The notes under the pieces were generated by a model, which was not told the origin of the DNA, searched no databases, and saw only the letters and a list, made by a program, of their open reading frames with translations. Shown one piece after another: positions 27,723 to 37,289 of a DNA stretch of 64,000 bases. The stretch covers positions 2,532,001 through 2,596,000 of the forward strand of contig NC_010125.1 of assembly GCF_000067045.1 (NCBI RefSeq). The letters run 5' to 3'. Made by a program: the position numbers and the translations under genes. Within the stretch, counting starts at the first letter, position 1. Every line of letters begins with the position of its first letter. This DNA is from Gluconacetobacter diazotrophicus PA1 5. Lineage in GTDB: Bacteria; Pseudomonadota; Alphaproteobacteria; Acetobacterales; Acetobacteraceae.

Positions 27723-29514
27723 CGGCCATCACGAAATCGATGCTGCCGATGATCGCGATCAGGTCGGCGATCATCCCGCCCCGGCTGATCAGCGGGATCA
27801 TCTGCAGATGGGGAAAGGACGGGGTACGGATGCGCGTGCGATAGGACATCGTCCCCCCGTCGCTGATCAGGTGATAGGAATTGAGCCCCTTCGTCGCCTC
27901 GACGCAGGCATGGGCCTCGCCGGGCGGAATGACCGGCCCCCAGCTGACGGACAGGAAATGATGGATCAGGGTTTCGATGTCATGCATCGTCCGCGCCCGC
28001 GGCGGCGGCGTGGTCAGCCTGTGTTCCGCCTTGATCGCGCCCGCGGGCATGCCGTCCAGACATTGCCGGATGATGCGCAGGCTCTGGCGGATTTCCGCGA
28101 TATGGACGCGCACCCGGTCGTAGCAATCGCCGTTCTGCGCCGTCGGAATATCGAACTCCAGCTGGTCGTATCCCGAATAGGGGACCTTGCGCCGCAGGTC
28201 CCATTCCAGGCCGCAGGCCCGCAGGCCCGGCCCCGTCACCCCCCAGGCAATGGCTTCCGATACGTCGTAGGCGCCGACGCCGATGGTCCGTGCCCGGAAG
28301 ATGGGATTGCGCATCACCATCTTTTCGTACTCGTCCAGGCGCGGCGGCAGATAGTCCAGGAAATCACGGATCAGCCCGTCCCAGCCGCGCGGCAGGTCCA
28401 TCGCCACGCCGCCGATGCGGAACCAGGCGGGATGCATGCGAAAACCGCAGATGGCCTCGATGATTTCGAAAACCCGCTCGCGGTCGCTGAACATGTAGAA
28501 GACCGGCGACAACTGCCCGACATCCTGCGTCATGGTGCCGTAGAACACCAGGTGGCTGGCCACACGGAACAGTTCGGCCAGCATGACCCGGATCATCTGC
28601 GCCCGGGGCGGCACCGTGATGCCGGCCAATTTTTCCACCGCCATGACATAGGGGAAATTGTTCATGACGCCGCCCAGGTAATCGACCCGGTCGGTATAGG
28701 GAATGAAGCTGTGCCAGGACTGGCGCTCGCCCATCTTCTCGGCGCCACGATGGTGAAAACCGATATCGGGCACCGCATCGACGATCCGCTCGCCCTCCAG
28801 TTGCAAGACGATGCGAAACACCCCATGCACGCTGGGATGGTTCGGCCCCAGATTGAGGAACATGAAGTCGCTATGCGCCGAATGCCGCGCCATGCCCCAC
28901 GCGCCGGGGTCGAAGCGCAGGGCCTGCTGTTCGGCCATTTCCTGGTCTTCGGTCAGACTGTAGGGCGGCATTTCGGTGGCGCGGGCGTAATGGTCCTTGC
29001 GCAGCGGGTGCCCGGTCCAGGTGGGCGGGGTCAGGATGCGCCGCAGGAACGGGTGGCCCTCGAACGTGATGCCGAACAGGTCCCAGACCTCGCGCTCGTA
29101 CCAGTTCGCGTTGGGCCAAAAGTCCGCGATCGACGGCACCCGCGGCGCCTCGGCGGGCAACGGCACCTTCAGGCGCAGTGCGTCGCCCGCACCCCCCAGG
29201 GCCATGAAATGGCAGACCAGGGTAAAGGCGCAATCCGGCTGTCCGACGCGGTGCGCGCGCTGCCGTTCGTCGATCGCCGTCAGGTCGAACAGCATCCGCA
29301 GCGCCGCCGCCGGTTCGCGCAGCATGCCGACGACCGCGCGCAGGGAAGTCGGCGCGATCCAGGCCGTGGGCACTCCGTCGCGCGCCGTCTCGACCGCCAG
29401 CACCGTTCCCGGCCCCAGGTCGGAGACCTGCCCGAACATGGTGGCGCCGTCTCCGCTTTTCGCGGCGGGCGGTCCTGCGGTCATGGCGTCCGCCACCAGG
29501 TCGGGCACGATCAT
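27709..29514 (-). CDS. nuoCD: NADH-quinone oxidoreductase fused subunit CD
   Basis: One 601-residue protein that fuses NuoC (about 1-190, with the segment [13 protein letters not shown] near its end) and NuoD (from about 205, with [22 protein letters not shown], the quinone-site HRGAEK segment and the C-terminal [19 protein letters not shown]). E. coli has the same fusion at ~600 residues; most alphaproteobacteria have separate genes. NuoD forms the quinone pocket with NuoB. The fusion and the E. coli-like gene set indicate the E. coli-type branch of complex I. Confidence 0.95.
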   Translation of the reverse strand: MIVPDLVADAMTAGPPAAKSGDGATMFGQVSDLGPGTVLAVETARDGVPTAWIAPTSLRAVVGMLREPAAALRMLFDLTAIDERQRAHRVGQPDCAFTLVCHFMALGGAGDALRLKVPLPAEAPRVPSIADFWPNANWYEREVWDLFGITFEGHPFLRRILTPPTWTGHPLRKDHYARATEMPPYSLTEDQEMAEQQALRFDPGAWGMARHSAHSDFMFLNLGPNHPSVHGVFRIVLQLEGERIVDAVPDIGFHHRGAEKMGERQSWHSFIPYTDRVDYLGGVMNNFPYVMAVEKLAGITVPPRAQMIRVMLAELFRVASHLVFYGTMTQDVGQLSPVFYMFSDRERVFEIIEAICGFRMHPAWFRIGGVAMDLPRGWDGLIRDFLDYLPPRLDEYEKMVMRNPIFRARTIGVGAYDVSEAIAWGVTGPGLRACGLEWDLRRKVPYSGYDQLEFDIPTAQNGDCYDRVRVHIAEIRQSLRIIRQCLDGMPAGAIKAEHRLTTPPPRARTMHDIETLIHHFLSVSWGPVIPPGEAHACVEATKGLNSYHLISDGGTMSYRTRIRTPSFPHLQMIPLISRGGMIADLIAIIGSIDFVMADVDR

Positions 29515-29526
29515 CGCGCGGCCCCG

Positions 29527-30162
29527 TCAGATCGTGTCGGGGCTGCGCAGGGTCTGCGCGGCGCGGCGCTGGTCGCGCTTCGCATCACGCAGGCTGGGCG
29601 GCGTGACCCGTTCGACACCCTGCGGCCCCACCATCCAGCTGAGCGGCCGGCGCTGCGTGCCCACGGAATCCTGCAGCAGCATCAGTCCTTCCAGCAGCGC
29701 ATCCGGCCGGGGCGGGCAGCCCGGGACGTAGACATCGACCGGCAGGAAGCTGTCCACCCCCTGCACCACGCTGTAGATGTCGTACATTCCGCCGGAATTG
29801 GCGCAGGACCCCATCGAGATCACCCAGCGCGGTTCCAGCATCTGGTCGTACAGATATTTGACGATCGGGGCCATCTTCACGAAGACGGTGCCGGAGATGA
29901 CGATCAGGTCGGCCTCGCGCGGGGTGGCGCGCAGCACCTCGGACCCGAACCGGGCGATGTCGTATTTGCTGGTGAAGGCCGTCGCCATTTCGACGTAGCA
30001 GCAGGACAGGCCGAAATTGAACGGCCAGATCGAATTCTTCTGTCCCCAGGACACGAAATCCTGCAACCGCCCCATCACCAGGTTGCGTTTCACGGTTTCG
30101 GTCATGGTCGCGTCGCGCGGCGTGCCGGGTTCCTCGCCCGGTCGGGTCAGCGACCAGCGCAT
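29527..30162 (-). CDS. nuoB: NADH-quinone oxidoreductase subunit B (cluster N2)
   Basis: A 211-residue subunit carrying the terminal 4Fe-4S cluster N2. All four ligands are visible: the adjacent C54 and C55 in [10 protein letters not shown]120 in [12 protein letters not shown] and C149 in PGCPPRP. The start at 30162 has a GGGGGA site just upstream; an internal ATG at 30105 (MTETVKRN) is possible. It overlaps the end of nuoA by about 16 bases. NuoB passes electrons to ubiquinone. Confidence 0.95.
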   Translation of the reverse strand: MRWSLTRPGEEPGTPRDATMTETVKRNLVMGRLQDFVSWGQKNSIWPFNFGLSCCYVEMATAFTSKYDIARFGSEVLRATPREADLIVISGTVFVKMAPIVKYLYDQMLEPRWVISMGSCANSGGMYDIYSVVQGVDSFLPVDVYVPGCPPRPDALLEGLMLLQDSVGTQRRPLSWMVGPQGVERVTPPSLRDAKRDQRRAAQTLRSPDTI

Positions 30163-30581
30163 GATGCGTCCCCCGCCCTGCGATAGTCTATCCGGCGACG
30201 GGGAACAGGGCCCCAGTCCAGCGCGCCCCACCGCCACACATAGGCCAGCGCCGCCGCCAGCGAGGCGACGAACACCACCACCGCGCCATAGCCGCGCCAC
30301 CCGGCGCCGACCGCCACCGGTGCCCACGAAAACAGGAAAACCGATTCCACGTCGAATATGACGAAGAGCATCGCAACCAGGTAATATTGCACCGGGATGC
30401 GCAAATGCGCCGAACCGACCGGCAGGACACCGGATTCGAACGGCAGGTCCATCGACCGCCCACGTGCCGCGCCGACGCGCCGGGTCCCGGAAACCGCCCC
30501 CAGGCCCAGCATCGCGGCCAGCAGGACCACGATCGCCACGGCATAGGAAAAGAGCGGATGCTGCGTGCAGAAGTCCGACAT
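30147..30581 (-). CDS. nuoA: NADH-quinone oxidoreductase subunit A
   Basis: A membrane subunit of 144 residues with three helices (E. coli: 147). The typical first-loop sequence is [41 protein letters not shown], containing the conserved acidic FDVE motif of helix 2. It is the first gene of the operon; the promoter should lie in 30582-30711. The ATG at 30581 (MSDFCT) is preferred over a GTG three codons upstream. Its C-terminal tail is Arg-rich. Confidence 0.93.
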   Translation of the reverse strand: MSDFCTQHPLFSYAVAIVVLLAAMLGLGAVSGTRRVGAARGRSMDLPFESGVLPVGSAHLRIPVQYYLVAMLFVIFDVESVFLFSWAPVAVGAGWRGYGAVVVFVASLAAALAYVWRWGALDWGPVPRRRIDYRRAGDASCAGR

Positions 30582-30711
30582 GGCCAACACCGCTGAGGTT
30601 GAAGTGACCGAAAATGACGGAATGTTCTGCGGTTAACGTGCCCTGCCCGGACCGGGTTCACCCTTTTTTACCCCGTTCACGCGTCCGTGTCGGGCCGATA
30701 CCGGTGCGCGT

Positions 30712-32133
30712 TTACGGACGGTGTTTTACCGGGGGCTGTACTTCGGGGGGCATCGGGCTGATATAGGGCTGCGCGCGCAGCTTCGCCGCGTGGTCCTGCT
30801 TCGCGCGGTCCAGCAATACCGGGTCGCTCAGGATGTCGGTCGCCGTCGCCGCCATGACCTTGGCGACATGGACCATGCCCTTGTGCGCGATCGGGGATTT
30901 TCCCTGCGCCGTCATCTGCCAGGAATGCAGCGCCGTGCCGATGGCGCAGGTCGCGCCCAGCGCCTGGACCGTCGGCACCGTCCAGCTGACATCGCCCACA
31001 TCGGTCGATCCCAGCAGGATCGGCCCGGCCGGCGACGGATAGGGCAGGACGACGTCGCAGAGCGGTTTGTCGGTCGCCGGGGGCATTCCCACCTGGCGGA
31101 AGGCCGATGCGATATCTTCCGGGGTGAAGGTCGCCTGCATGCGGCGCGCGAAGGCCCGGTCGGCTTCGTCGAACGGCGGGGGGCCCAGCCGTTCCAGATT
31201 GGCCTGCATCGCGGCTTCCAGCGGCGGGTTGCCCAGCAGGTTGGCCATGCCGCTGACCACCGCGCAGTCCACATGGGTCTCGGTCATCATCGCCGCGCCC
31301 TCGGCCACGCGGCGCACCCGGGCGGCCAGGGCCAGCATGTCCTCCAGTTCCGCCGCGCGGACGGTGTAGCGGATGACGACGCGCGACTGGACCACGTTCG
31401 GCGCGGCACCCCCCGCGTCCTGGTAGGCATAATGGATGCGCGATGTCGGCAGCATGTGCTCGCGCAGGTAGTTGACGCCGACATTCATCAGTTCCGCCGC
31501 ATCCAGCGCCGAGCGGCCCAGATGCGGGGCCGAGGCCGCATGGGCGGCACGGCCGGTGAAGGTGAAGTCCAGGCGCGTATTGGCCAGGGCGGCCGGCGGA
31601 AAGACGGTGGCGAACGCGAAGGGATGCCACGAAATCGCGGCATCGACATCGTCGAACACCCCGGCGCGCACCATGAAGCCCTTCCCCGCGCCCCCCTCCT
31701 CGGCCGGGCAGCCGTAATAGCGCACGCGCCCCGGCGTGCCGGTGGCGGCCAGCCAGTCCTTGACCGCCGTCGCCGCCAGCAGCGCCGCCGAGCCCAGCAG
31801 GTTGTGCCCGCAGGCGTGGCCGTTCCCGCTGCCCGGCACGGGCTGGTGATGCAGCAGGCCGGCTTCCTGGCTCAGTCCCGGCAGCGCGTCGAACTCGCCC
31901 AGGATGGCGATGACGGGGCCGCCCGACCCGGCCTCGCCCATGACGGCGGTCGGCAGGTCCGCCACGTCGCGCGTGACGTGGAACCCTTCGGCCTGCAACG
32001 CCGCGTCATGCAGCGCGACCGAGCGGAATTCGTCGAAATTCAGTTCCGGCACGCCCCACACCGCATCGCTCAGCGCGATCAGCGGTGCCTTGCGGGCCTC
32101 GACGAATTCCCATACCGGCGCACTGTTTCGCAT
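30712..32133 (-). CDS. M20-family amidohydrolase (AbgB-like)
   Basis: A metallopeptidase-like amidohydrolase of 473 residues. Metal ligands are suggested by GHACGHN (C108, H110) and the Glu pair in CPAEEGGAG (E145-E146). A dimerisation lid lies in the middle (FTGRAAHAASAPHLGRSALDAAELMNVGVNYLREHM). The overall pattern is that of aminobenzoyl-glutamate utilisation protein B and related amide hydrolases; the substrate is not certain. The start at 32133 has GGGGA seven bases upstream; one at 32163 would add ten residues. It lies upstream of nuoA on the same strand. Confidence 0.83.
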   Translation of the reverse strand: MRNSAPVWEFVEARKAPLIALSDAVWGVPELNFDEFRSVALHDAALQAEGFHVTRDVADLPTAVMGEAGSGGPVIAILGEFDALPGLSQEAGLLHHQPVPGSGNGHACGHNLLGSAALLAATAVKDWLAATGTPGRVRYYGCPAEEGGAGKGFMVRAGVFDDVDAAISWHPFAFATVFPPAALANTRLDFTFTGRAAHAASAPHLGRSALDAAELMNVGVNYLREHMLPTSRIHYAYQDAGGAAPNVVQSRVVIRYTVRAAELEDMLALAARVRRVAEGAAMMTETHVDCAVVSGMANLLGNPPLEAAMQANLERLGPPPFDEADRAFARRMQATFTPEDIASAFRQVGMPPATDKPLCDVVLPYPSPAGPILLGSTDVGDVSWTVPTVQALGATCAIGTALHSWQMTAQGKSPIAHKGMVHVAKVMAATATDILSDPVLLDRAKQDHAAKLRAQPYISPMPPEVQPPVKHRP

Positions 32134-32276
32134 CGCGGGTCCCCAATCGCTCGCCGGTACCATTCCCCGGCAACAGCCGCATCGTAGGCCATATGCGCCC
32201 CGTCAGGCCATCCTGCACACCGTGCCCGGCCACGGATATGCCGGCCTCGACGGAACGACTGGGGTCGTGGCGCGGC

Positions 32277-33305
32277 TTACTGGCGGAAATCCAGCACCTT
32301 GCGTCCCTGGATCTTGCCTTCTTCCAGGTCGGTGAAGATCTGGTTGATGTTTTCCAGCCGGTCGGGCTCGATCACCGTCTTGACCTTGCCGTCGGCGAAG
32401 AAGGACACCGCCTCGATCATGTCCAGCCGCGTGCCGACGATCGATCCGCGCACCGTGGTCCCGGCCATGACCATGTCGAAGATGGAAATCGGGAATTCCC
32501 CCGGCGGCAGCCCGTTCAGCACGATCGTGCCGCCCCGGCGGGCAAAGCCCATCGCCTGCGAGAACGCGCTGCGCGACACGGCCGTGACCAGCGCGCCATG
32601 GGCGCCGCCGACCTGCGACTGGATGAAGGGGGCGGGATCGGTGGCGCGCGCGTTCACCGTCAGCGCCGCGCCCAGGGCCTTTGCCGTGGCCAGCTTTTCG
32701 TCGTCGATATCGACGGCGATGACGTTCATCCCCATGGCGACGCCGTATTGCACCGCCATCTGGCCCAGCCCGCCGACACCCGACACCGCGACCCAGTCAC
32801 CCGGCTTGGTGTCGGTCATCTTCAGGCCCTTGTAGACCGTCAGGCCGGCACAGAGCACGGGCGCCACCTGCAGCGGGTCGATCGTCTTCGGCAGGTGGGC
32901 GACGTAACTGGGATCGGCCACCACATATTCGGCGAAGCAGCCATTGACGGTGTAGCCGGTATCGTCCTGGCTGGCGCACAGCGTTTCCCACCCGCCCAGG
33001 CAGTGCTCGCAATGGCCGCAGGCCGAATACAGCCACGGCACGCCGACGACATCGCCCAGCTTGACCCATTTGACCGCGCTGCCCACGGACACGACGTGGC
33101 CCACGCCCTCGTGCCCCGGGATGAAGGGCGGATTCGGCTTCACGGGCCAGTCCCCCCGGGCGGCGTGCAGGTCGGTGTGGCAGACGCCGCACGCGTCCAT
33201 CTTGACCAGGATCTGGTCCGGCCGGATCGAGGGAATATCCAGCTCTTCGATCGTCAGCGGCTTGCCGAACTCACGAACGACAGCGGCCTTCATCTTTCCA
33301 GTCAT
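32277..33305 (-). CDS. adhP: Zinc-dependent alcohol dehydrogenase
   Basis: A cytoplasmic NAD(P)-dependent medium-chain dehydrogenase of 342 residues. Catalytic zinc ligands are in CGVCHTD (about 39-43) and GHEGVGH (64-70). The structural zinc has four cysteines C96, C99, C102 and C110. The coenzyme motif GVGGLGQMAV is at about 172. It is an AdhP-type ethanol dehydrogenase, distinct from the membrane PQQ enzyme of acetic acid bacteria, and would handle ethanol and acetaldehyde inside the cell. The start at 33305 follows a GGGGGA site. The open frame upstream to 33545 is not real. Confidence 0.92.
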   Translation of the reverse strand: MTGKMKAAVVREFGKPLTIEELDIPSIRPDQILVKMDACGVCHTDLHAARGDWPVKPNPPFIPGHEGVGHVVSVGSAVKWVKLGDVVGVPWLYSACGHCEHCLGGWETLCASQDDTGYTVNGCFAEYVVADPSYVAHLPKTIDPLQVAPVLCAGLTVYKGLKMTDTKPGDWVAVSGVGGLGQMAVQYGVAMGMNVIAVDIDDEKLATAKALGAALTVNARATDPAPFIQSQVGGAHGALVTAVSRSAFSQAMGFARRGGTIVLNGLPPGEFPISIFDMVMAGTTVRGSIVGTRLDMIEAVSFFADGKVKTVIEPDRLENINQIFTDLEEGKIQGRKVLDFRQ

Positions 33306-33450
33306 GCTCGTTCCCCCAAGGATTGTATCCGCAGATCGCATCCGCGGATCGTCTCTGTGGCGTAGTCTTACACAGCTCCCTTCCGGCACGACCTGATCTG
33401 CATCAAGCCGGCCCGCCAGGGTGCCGGAGTAGGCTCCCGTTCGGGTTTGG

Positions 33451-33462
33451 TTGTATAGACAC
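33451..33462. promoter_or_regulatory. Candidate GntR/HutC operator
   Basis: TTGTATAGACAC contains TGTATAGACA, whose reverse complement TGTCTATACA resembles operators of HutC and other GntR/HutC-subfamily regulators. It lies 43 bases before the start of the HutC-like gene, in the position for self-control, and in the gap shared with adhP. The assignment is by eye only. Confidence 0.45.
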
Positions 33463-33504
33463 CCATCGACATCCGGCAACCGCCCCACGGAGTCCCCCCC
33501 CTCG

Positions 33505-34218
33505 ATGCCCGACAGCATCCCGCCCACCCGGTACGGCCAGGTCAAGCACTATGTCCTGGACCGTGTCCGAAGCGGCGAATGGCCCGCCGGGCACCGGTTG
33601 CCGTCCGAAAGCGCGCTGGTCGCGACGCTGGGCGTATCGCGCATGACGGTGCATCGGGCCCTGCGCGAACTGACGGCCGAGGGCGTGGTGAACCGTGCCC
33701 AGGGGGTGGGCACGTTCGTATCGCCCCCCGCGATCGACGCGGAATTCCTGGAACTGCGCGACATCGCCGACGACATCGCGGCCGGCGGACAGGCCCATCA
33801 CGCGCGCGTCGTGGCGCTGGAGACCGTACGCGCGGACATGGACCTAGCCATCGCGTTCGGCCAGCGGCCAGGGGCGCGGCTGTTCCACTCGGTCATCGTC
33901 CATGACGAGGGCGGTATCCCGCTGCAGGTCGAAGACCGCTTCGTGTCGCCGCATTTCGCGCCCGCCTATCTGGCGCAGGATTTCTCGCTGGCCCATCCGC
34001 ACCGGTATCTGTCGCTGATCGCCCGGCCCGAGAACGTCGAGCACGTGGTCTTCGCCATCACGCCCGACGCGCGGCTGCGCGGGCTGCTGGACCTCGACAC
34101 GCCGGAAGCCTGTCTGCAACTGGTCCGCCGCACCTGGGTGGAGGGCCGCGTCGTCATGAAGGGCATCTTCACCTATCCGGGCAGCCGCTATAGCCTGAGC
34201 GGCCGTTCGGGGCGGTGA
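33505..34218 (+). CDS. GntR-family regulator, HutC subfamily
   Basis: A regulator of 237 residues: an N-terminal winged helix (GEWPAGHRLPSESALVATLGVSRMTVHRALRELTAEGVVNRAQGVGTFV) and a C-terminal UTRA effector domain ending FTYPGSRYSL, a HutC-like tail. HutC binds urocanate and represses histidine breakdown, but no hut genes are visible here, so the effector and targets are unknown. The start at 33505 is preferred to an upstream TTG at 33451. Its stop overlaps a possible GTG of the following phosphoesterase gene. Confidence 0.82.
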   Translation: MPDSIPPTRYGQVKHYVLDRVRSGEWPAGHRLPSESALVATLGVSRMTVHRALRELTAEGVVNRAQGVGTFVSPPAIDAEFLELRDIADDIAAGGQAHHARVVALETVRADMDLAIAFGQRPGARLFHSVIVHDEGGIPLQVEDRFVSPHFAPAYLAQDFSLAHPHRYLSLIARPENVEHVVFAITPDARLRGLLDLDTPEACLQLVRRTWVEGRVVMKGIFTYPGSRYSLSGRSGR

Positions 34219-34259
34219 CGGCCGCCCCGGCGACGACCGATCAGGACACACGCGCCGGC

Positions 34260-35909
34260 ATGATTCGCAGAACGCTCCCCTTCCTCGCCATTCCCCTGGC
34301 CACGACCCTGCTGGCCGCGTCCGCCTGGGGGGCCGGGCCGCCACCCGCCGTGACCACGACGCCGATCAGGCATCTGGTTGTGGTGTACGACGAGAACGTG
34401 TCGTTCGACCATTATTTCGCGACCTACCCGCAGGCGGCGAACCCGCCGGGCGAACCGGCCTTCGTCGCGGGGGCCGGCACGCCGCCGGCCAACACCCTGG
34501 CCGCGACCGGCCTGCTGACCGCCAACCCCAACGCCGGTCCGGCCAATGGCCGGGATGCCAGCCTGCCGTTCCGGCTGGACAGGACGCAGGCCGCCACCGC
34601 CGACCAGAACCATGCCTATACCGCCGAACAACTGGCCTATCACGGTGGCAGGGCCGACCTGTTTCCCCGCCATACCGGGCGCGGTACGCCCGGCGGCGTG
34701 GGGGCGTTCGCCACCCGGGGACAGGTCATGGGCTATTTCGACGGCAATACCGTCACCGCTCTGTGGCGCTATGCCCAGCGCTTCGCCATGAGCGACGCGG
34801 CCTATACCGATACCTACGGCCCCTCCACCCCCGGGGCGCTGGAGGTCGTGTCGGGGCAGACCAACGGCATGCAGATCGTCGCGACCACGCAGAAGCCGGC
34901 CACGCGGCAGGCCCATTCCCCCTACATCGCCGACGGGCAGGGCGGCTGGACGATGATCGGCGACATCGACCCCGCCCATGACGTCTGCTCGGTGCCGAAG
35001 GACCAGGTCGTGATGCGCGGGCGCAATATCGGCGACCTGCTGAACGGCGCCGGGATTTCCTGGGGCGGGTTCATGGGCGGATTCGACCTGACCGTGCGCA
35101 ACCCGGACGGGTCCACCGGGTGCCAGCGGGCCACGGCCTCGCCCGTCGTGGGGCAGACGATCACCGACTACATTCCCCATCACAACTGGTTCCAGTATTT
35201 CCCCAGCACCGCCAACCCGACCCATGCGCGCCCCGGATCGATCGCCGCCATCGGCCATACGCTGGGCGCGGACGGCGTCACGCCGGACCCGGCCAATCAC
35301 GAATACGACCTGCGCGATTTCTTCGCCGCCGTGCGCGCGGGACACCTGCCGGCGGTCTCGTTCCTGAAACTGCCCGCCTATCAGGACGGCCATGCCGGCT
35401 ATTCCGACCCGCTGGACGAGCAGCAGGGGATCGTCGACATCGTGAACCTGCTGCAGCAGCGTCCGGAATGGCGTGACACCGCGATCATCATCGCATGGGA
35501 CGATTCGGACGGGTGGTACGACCATGCCTTAGTCCGGCCGACCCATTCGTCGGCGGCGCCGGGGGGCGACCAATCGGCGGACCAGCTGGATGGCACCGAC
35601 CGATGCGGCACGGCGCCACGTCCGCCGGGCGTCGCGGGCCAGCCGGTCGATGGCCGCTCCGGCCCGGGAACCCGCATTCCGCTGATGGTCGTCTCGCCCT
35701 GGGCGCGGGTCAATCATGTCGGCCACGCCCTGGTCACCCAGAGTTCGATCACCCGCTTCATCGAGGATAACTGGCTGGGCGGCGCACGCCTGGGTGGCGG
35801 GGCCTTCGACGCCGACGCCCATGATCTGGGGGACCTGTTCGACTTTACCCGTCCGCCGCGCCTGACGCCGCTGCTGCTGGACCCCCAAACCGGCCAGGAG
35901 GCCCGATAG
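34260..35909 (+). CDS. Exported phosphoesterase of the phospholipase C/acid phosphatase family
   Basis: A protein of 549 residues from the ATG at 34260, giving a signal peptide MIRRTLPFLAIPLATTLLAASAWG. A GTG at 34215 would overlap the regulator stop but adds polar residues. The phosphoesterase family pattern is visible: HLVVVYDENVSFDHYF near the N-terminus with a metal-binding Glu-Asn, a Thr-rich ETYGP-like segment (TDTYGPSTPGALEVVSGQT), and a C-terminal WDDSDGWYDH and RIPLMVVSPWA. Family members cleave phosphomonoesters or phospholipids outside the cytoplasm. It sits head to tail with the di-haem peroxidase gene, five bases away. Confidence 0.82.
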   Translation: MIRRTLPFLAIPLATTLLAASAWGAGPPPAVTTTPIRHLVVVYDENVSFDHYFATYPQAANPPGEPAFVAGAGTPPANTLAATGLLTANPNAGPANGRDASLPFRLDRTQAATADQNHAYTAEQLAYHGGRADLFPRHTGRGTPGGVGAFATRGQVMGYFDGNTVTALWRYAQRFAMSDAAYTDTYGPSTPGALEVVSGQTNGMQIVATTQKPATRQAHSPYIADGQGGWTMIGDIDPAHDVCSVPKDQVVMRGRNIGDLLNGAGISWGGFMGGFDLTVRNPDGSTGCQRATASPVVGQTITDYIPHHNWFQYFPSTANPTHARPGSIAAIGHTLGADGVTPDPANHEYDLRDFFAAVRAGHLPAVSFLKLPAYQDGHAGYSDPLDEQQGIVDIVNLLQQRPEWRDTAIIIAWDDSDGWYDHALVRPTHSSAAPGGDQSADQLDGTDRCGTAPRPPGVAGQPVDGRSGPGTRIPLMVVSPWARVNHVGHALVTQSSITRFIEDNWLGGARLGGGAFDADAHDLGDLFDFTRPPRLTPLLLDPQTGQEAR

Positions 35910-35914
35910 GGGCC

Positions 35915-37270
35915 GTGCCGCGCCGATCGGACAGCGGCCGGGTATGGTTCATCCTGCTGCTGCCGGTCCTGTGGCTGTGTTCGCCGGGGGATCGGCCGGC
36001 CCGTGCGGCGGGCGGTCCGGCGCCCGCGGCCTGCCAGCCCCTGTCGGACGGGCGCAACCCCTGCCCCGTCGCCCTGCGTCGCCCGCCCGCCGCCCCGCTT
36101 TCGGCGATGGCCCTGGCAGGGCGCGACATTTTCCATGATCCGGCCCTGTCGGGGTCGGGACGGCTATCCTGCGCGTCCTGCCACGACCGGGCGCGCCATT
36201 ACGGGCCGGCGGGTGCCGCCATGGTGGCGCGCGGTGGGGTCGACCTGTCGCGGGACGGGCTGCGCGCCGTCCCGACCCTGGCCTATCTGGAGCGCCGCCC
36301 CGCCTTCAGCATCGGCCCCGACAATGCCGAAAGCGAAGCCCCGCCGCCGCCCGTCGCGACCGGCCTCCCCCACGCCGCCAAGACCGCGCAGAACAATGCG
36401 GCGACCGCTGCCAACATGGTCCCGCAGGGCGGCCTGTTTTGGGACGGCCGTGCCGACACGCTGCAACAGCAGGCGACAGGCCCGCTGTTCGACCCCCGGG
36501 AAATGGCGTCCAGCCGCGCCGTCGTCCTGGCCCGGCTGGCGCGGGCCCCCTACACCCCTACCCTCTATCGCCTGGGCGGCCCGGCCGTCGCGCGGTCGCC
36601 GGACCTGCTGTTGGCCGAGGCCCTGTTCGCCGTGGCGCGCTACCAGATCGAAGACCCCGCCTTCCATCCCTACGCCAGCCCCTTCGACGACTGGCTGGAG
36701 GGAAAGACGCGCCTGTCCCCCGCCCAGCGCCGGGGCTATCTGCTGTTCAACGACCCGGCGAAGGGCAATTGCGCGGCATGCCACCCCGACCGGCCGGGGG
36801 CCGACGGCAGGCCGCCGCTGTTCACCGACCATCAGTTCGAGGCCCTGGGCGCCCCCCGGAACCGGGCACTGGCCGCCAACCGCGATCCGTCCTTCCACGA
36901 TCTGGGGCTGTGCGGGCCGCCGCGCGCCGACATGGCGGGCCAAAGTGCGATGTGCGGCCTGTTCGCGACCCCCACGCTACGCAATGTCGCGACGCGCCAC
37001 ACCTTTTTCCATAACGGGGTGTTCCGCACCTTGGACGACGTCCTGGCCTTCTACACCTTCCGCGACGTCGATCCCGGACGCATCTATCCCGTGGGGCCGG
37101 ATGGGCAGGTGCGGAAATTCGACGATCTGCCCGATCGCTACCAGACCAATATCGACGTGGCCGATGCCCCGTTCGACCGGCACCCCGGCGACGCGCCGCC
37201 CCTGACCCCGGACGAGCGGCGGGACATCGTCGCCTTCCTGGACATGCTGACCGATCGCCCCGCCCGCTGA
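35915..37270 (+). CDS. Di-haem cytochrome c peroxidase/MauG-family protein
   Basis: A protein of 451 residues from a GTG at 35915. A signal segment (WFILLLPVLWLCSPG) is followed by two haem c sites: CASCH at about 86-90 and CAACH at about 286-290. Length and spacing fit the CcpA/MauG family, which uses two haems to reduce peroxide or oxidise a partner protein. It follows a phosphoesterase gene almost without a gap and faces a phospholipase C gene. Whether it removes peroxide or modifies another exported protein cannot be decided; a MauG role would need a substrate that is not visible here. Confidence 0.83.
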   Translation: MPRRSDSGRVWFILLLPVLWLCSPGDRPARAAGGPAPAACQPLSDGRNPCPVALRRPPAAPLSAMALAGRDIFHDPALSGSGRLSCASCHDRARHYGPAGAAMVARGGVDLSRDGLRAVPTLAYLERRPAFSIGPDNAESEAPPPPVATGLPHAAKTAQNNAATAANMVPQGGLFWDGRADTLQQQATGPLFDPREMASSRAVVLARLARAPYTPTLYRLGGPAVARSPDLLLAEALFAVARYQIEDPAFHPYASPFDDWLEGKTRLSPAQRRGYLLFNDPAKGNCAACHPDRPGADGRPPLFTDHQFEALGAPRNRALAANRDPSFHDLGLCGPPRADMAGQSAMCGLFATPTLRNVATRHTFFHNGVFRTLDDVLAFYTFRDVDPGRIYPVGPDGQVRKFDDLPDRYQTNIDVADAPFDRHPGDAPPLTPDERRDIVAFLDMLTDRPAR

Positions 37271-37289
37271 CGCGCGGGGAGATGGTCCC

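Noticed and set aside
30591..30711. Terminator between the M20 gene and nuoA
   Set aside because: CGTCCGT and ACGGACG arms exist, but they lie about 24 bases apart and no T-tract follows, so support is too weak.
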